Assembly: GCA_027019845.1 (NCBI GenBank)
Contig: JALUWE010000151.1
Location: 1 to 14,561, forward strand
Origin: Anaerolineales bacterium
GTDB lineage: Bacteria > Chloroflexota > Anaerolineae > Anaerolineales > JABWBV01
Direction of reading: 5' to 3'
Length of the DNA: 14,561 bases
The notes beneath the pieces are model-generated. The model did no database searches. It saw only the letters and a program-made list of their open reading frames with translations, and was not told the DNA's origin. Position numbers and translations under genes: made by a program. Positions 14,256-14,561 of this stretch are shown piece by piece (the stretch's first letter is position 1; the number at the start of each line of letters is the position of its first letter).

Positions 14256-14561
14256 TAAGGGGCGGCCGTTGGGACGGGGGTAAAAATGATCAGATACACT
14301 TCCGGCAGCCATCCGGTGCGCCCGCGCGAGTCCATTACCTCGATCCACACCAGCCCGTCCACGATTTCACGACCGTACAGAATGGTGAGCGGCTCGCCGA
14401 CGCGCAGGGTGGCCAGCGGGACCCCGCCGGGAGTCTGGCGCAGTTGCAGCCCGGGGAACAGGTTGGCTACGGTCTCTCCCTGAGAGGGGGTGGGAGTGAA
14501 TGTGGGGGTGGGTGTACGGGTGCTGGTGGGGGTATGGGTCGGGGTTGGGGTGGGCGTGTTG
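14255..14561 (-). CDS. SH3b-domain protein with Thr-Pro spacer (N-terminus beyond window)
   Basis: The last 101 codons of a minus-strand gene are visible, ending at TAA (14255-14257). Immediately inside the edge is a low-complexity spacer of alternating Thr and Pro (about 24 residues, made of TPTPTPTH-like units), the kind of stalk seen on exported proteins of Anaerolineae-type Chloroflexota. A bacterial SH3 (SH3b) domain follows: NLFPGLQLRQTPGG, LATLRVGEPLTILYG, VWIEVMDSRGRTGWLPEVYL. A short tail IIFTPVPTAAP closes it. SH3b domains usually bind cell-wall peptides or mediate surface interactions. The Thr-Pro run makes the DNA at 14490-14561 a GT-rich simple repeat. The repeat element abuts the stop codon, so its insertion could have trimmed the original C-terminus. 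Confidence 0.82.
   Translation of the reverse strand, partial: NTPTPTPTHTPTSTRTPTPTFTPTPSQGETVANLFPGLQLRQTPGGVPLATLRVGEPLTILYGREIVDGLVWIEVMDSRGRTGWLPEVYLIIFTPVPTAAP

Overview
The window reads as chromosomal DNA of a GC-rich, non-photosynthetic-looking member of the Chloroflexota (Anaerolineae-like). This is an inference, not a phylogeny. It rests on the Thr-Pro spacer plus SH3b protein at the right edge, two ClpC paralogues, a four-domain S1 protein with an acidic tail, and dispersed repeats of a type I associate with such genomes. Nearly all the DNA is accounted for by nine genes, one of which is split by a frameshift. No tRNA, rRNA, CRISPR array or transposase gene was seen.

Layout. On the minus strand, from right to left: an SH3b protein cut by the edge (14255-14561); clpC copy 2 (11506-13995); then, beyond the plus-strand block, ribosomal protein S1 (6487-7842), clpC copy 1 (3722-6244), radA and dus overlapping by ATGA (1249-3617), a 58-residue membrane peptide (987-1163) and a seven-helix membrane protein (111-932). 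The minus-strand genes have readable sigma-A type promoters (before S1, both clpC genes and the small peptide) and two clear intrinsic terminators (after S1 and after clpC copy 1). radA has a TATAAT box six bases before its ATG, which predicts a leaderless mRNA.

The plus-strand block (8013-11161) is the most interesting part. A complete ChlI/BchI-like AAA+ ATPase ORF ends two codons after a run of nine A residues. The -1 frame continues from that run for 317 codons and encodes the linker and von Willebrand A (integrin-I-like) domain of ChlD/BchD. The run contains the heptamer A AAA AAG in the correct phase, has a possible stem-loop just downstream, and the second frame has no good start codon of its own. 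The locus therefore looks like one gene that makes both the small (367 aa) and medium (about 683 aa) chelatase subunits by -1 frameshifting or transcript slippage. A metallophosphoesterase gene follows 15 bases later with a perfect ribosome binding site.

A 140-145 bp MITE-like element occurs three times (1-90 cut by the edge, 11230-11369 inverted, 14111-14255). Each full copy has two 15-bp near-palindromes, AGACCTCACAGGTCT and its complement, and ends resembling ACAGGACTTACGCA. In all three copies the same end faces the stop codon of the adjacent gene. A second kind of composite repeat (11372-11460) fills the rest of the gap between the convergent phosphoesterase and clpC copy 2 genes.
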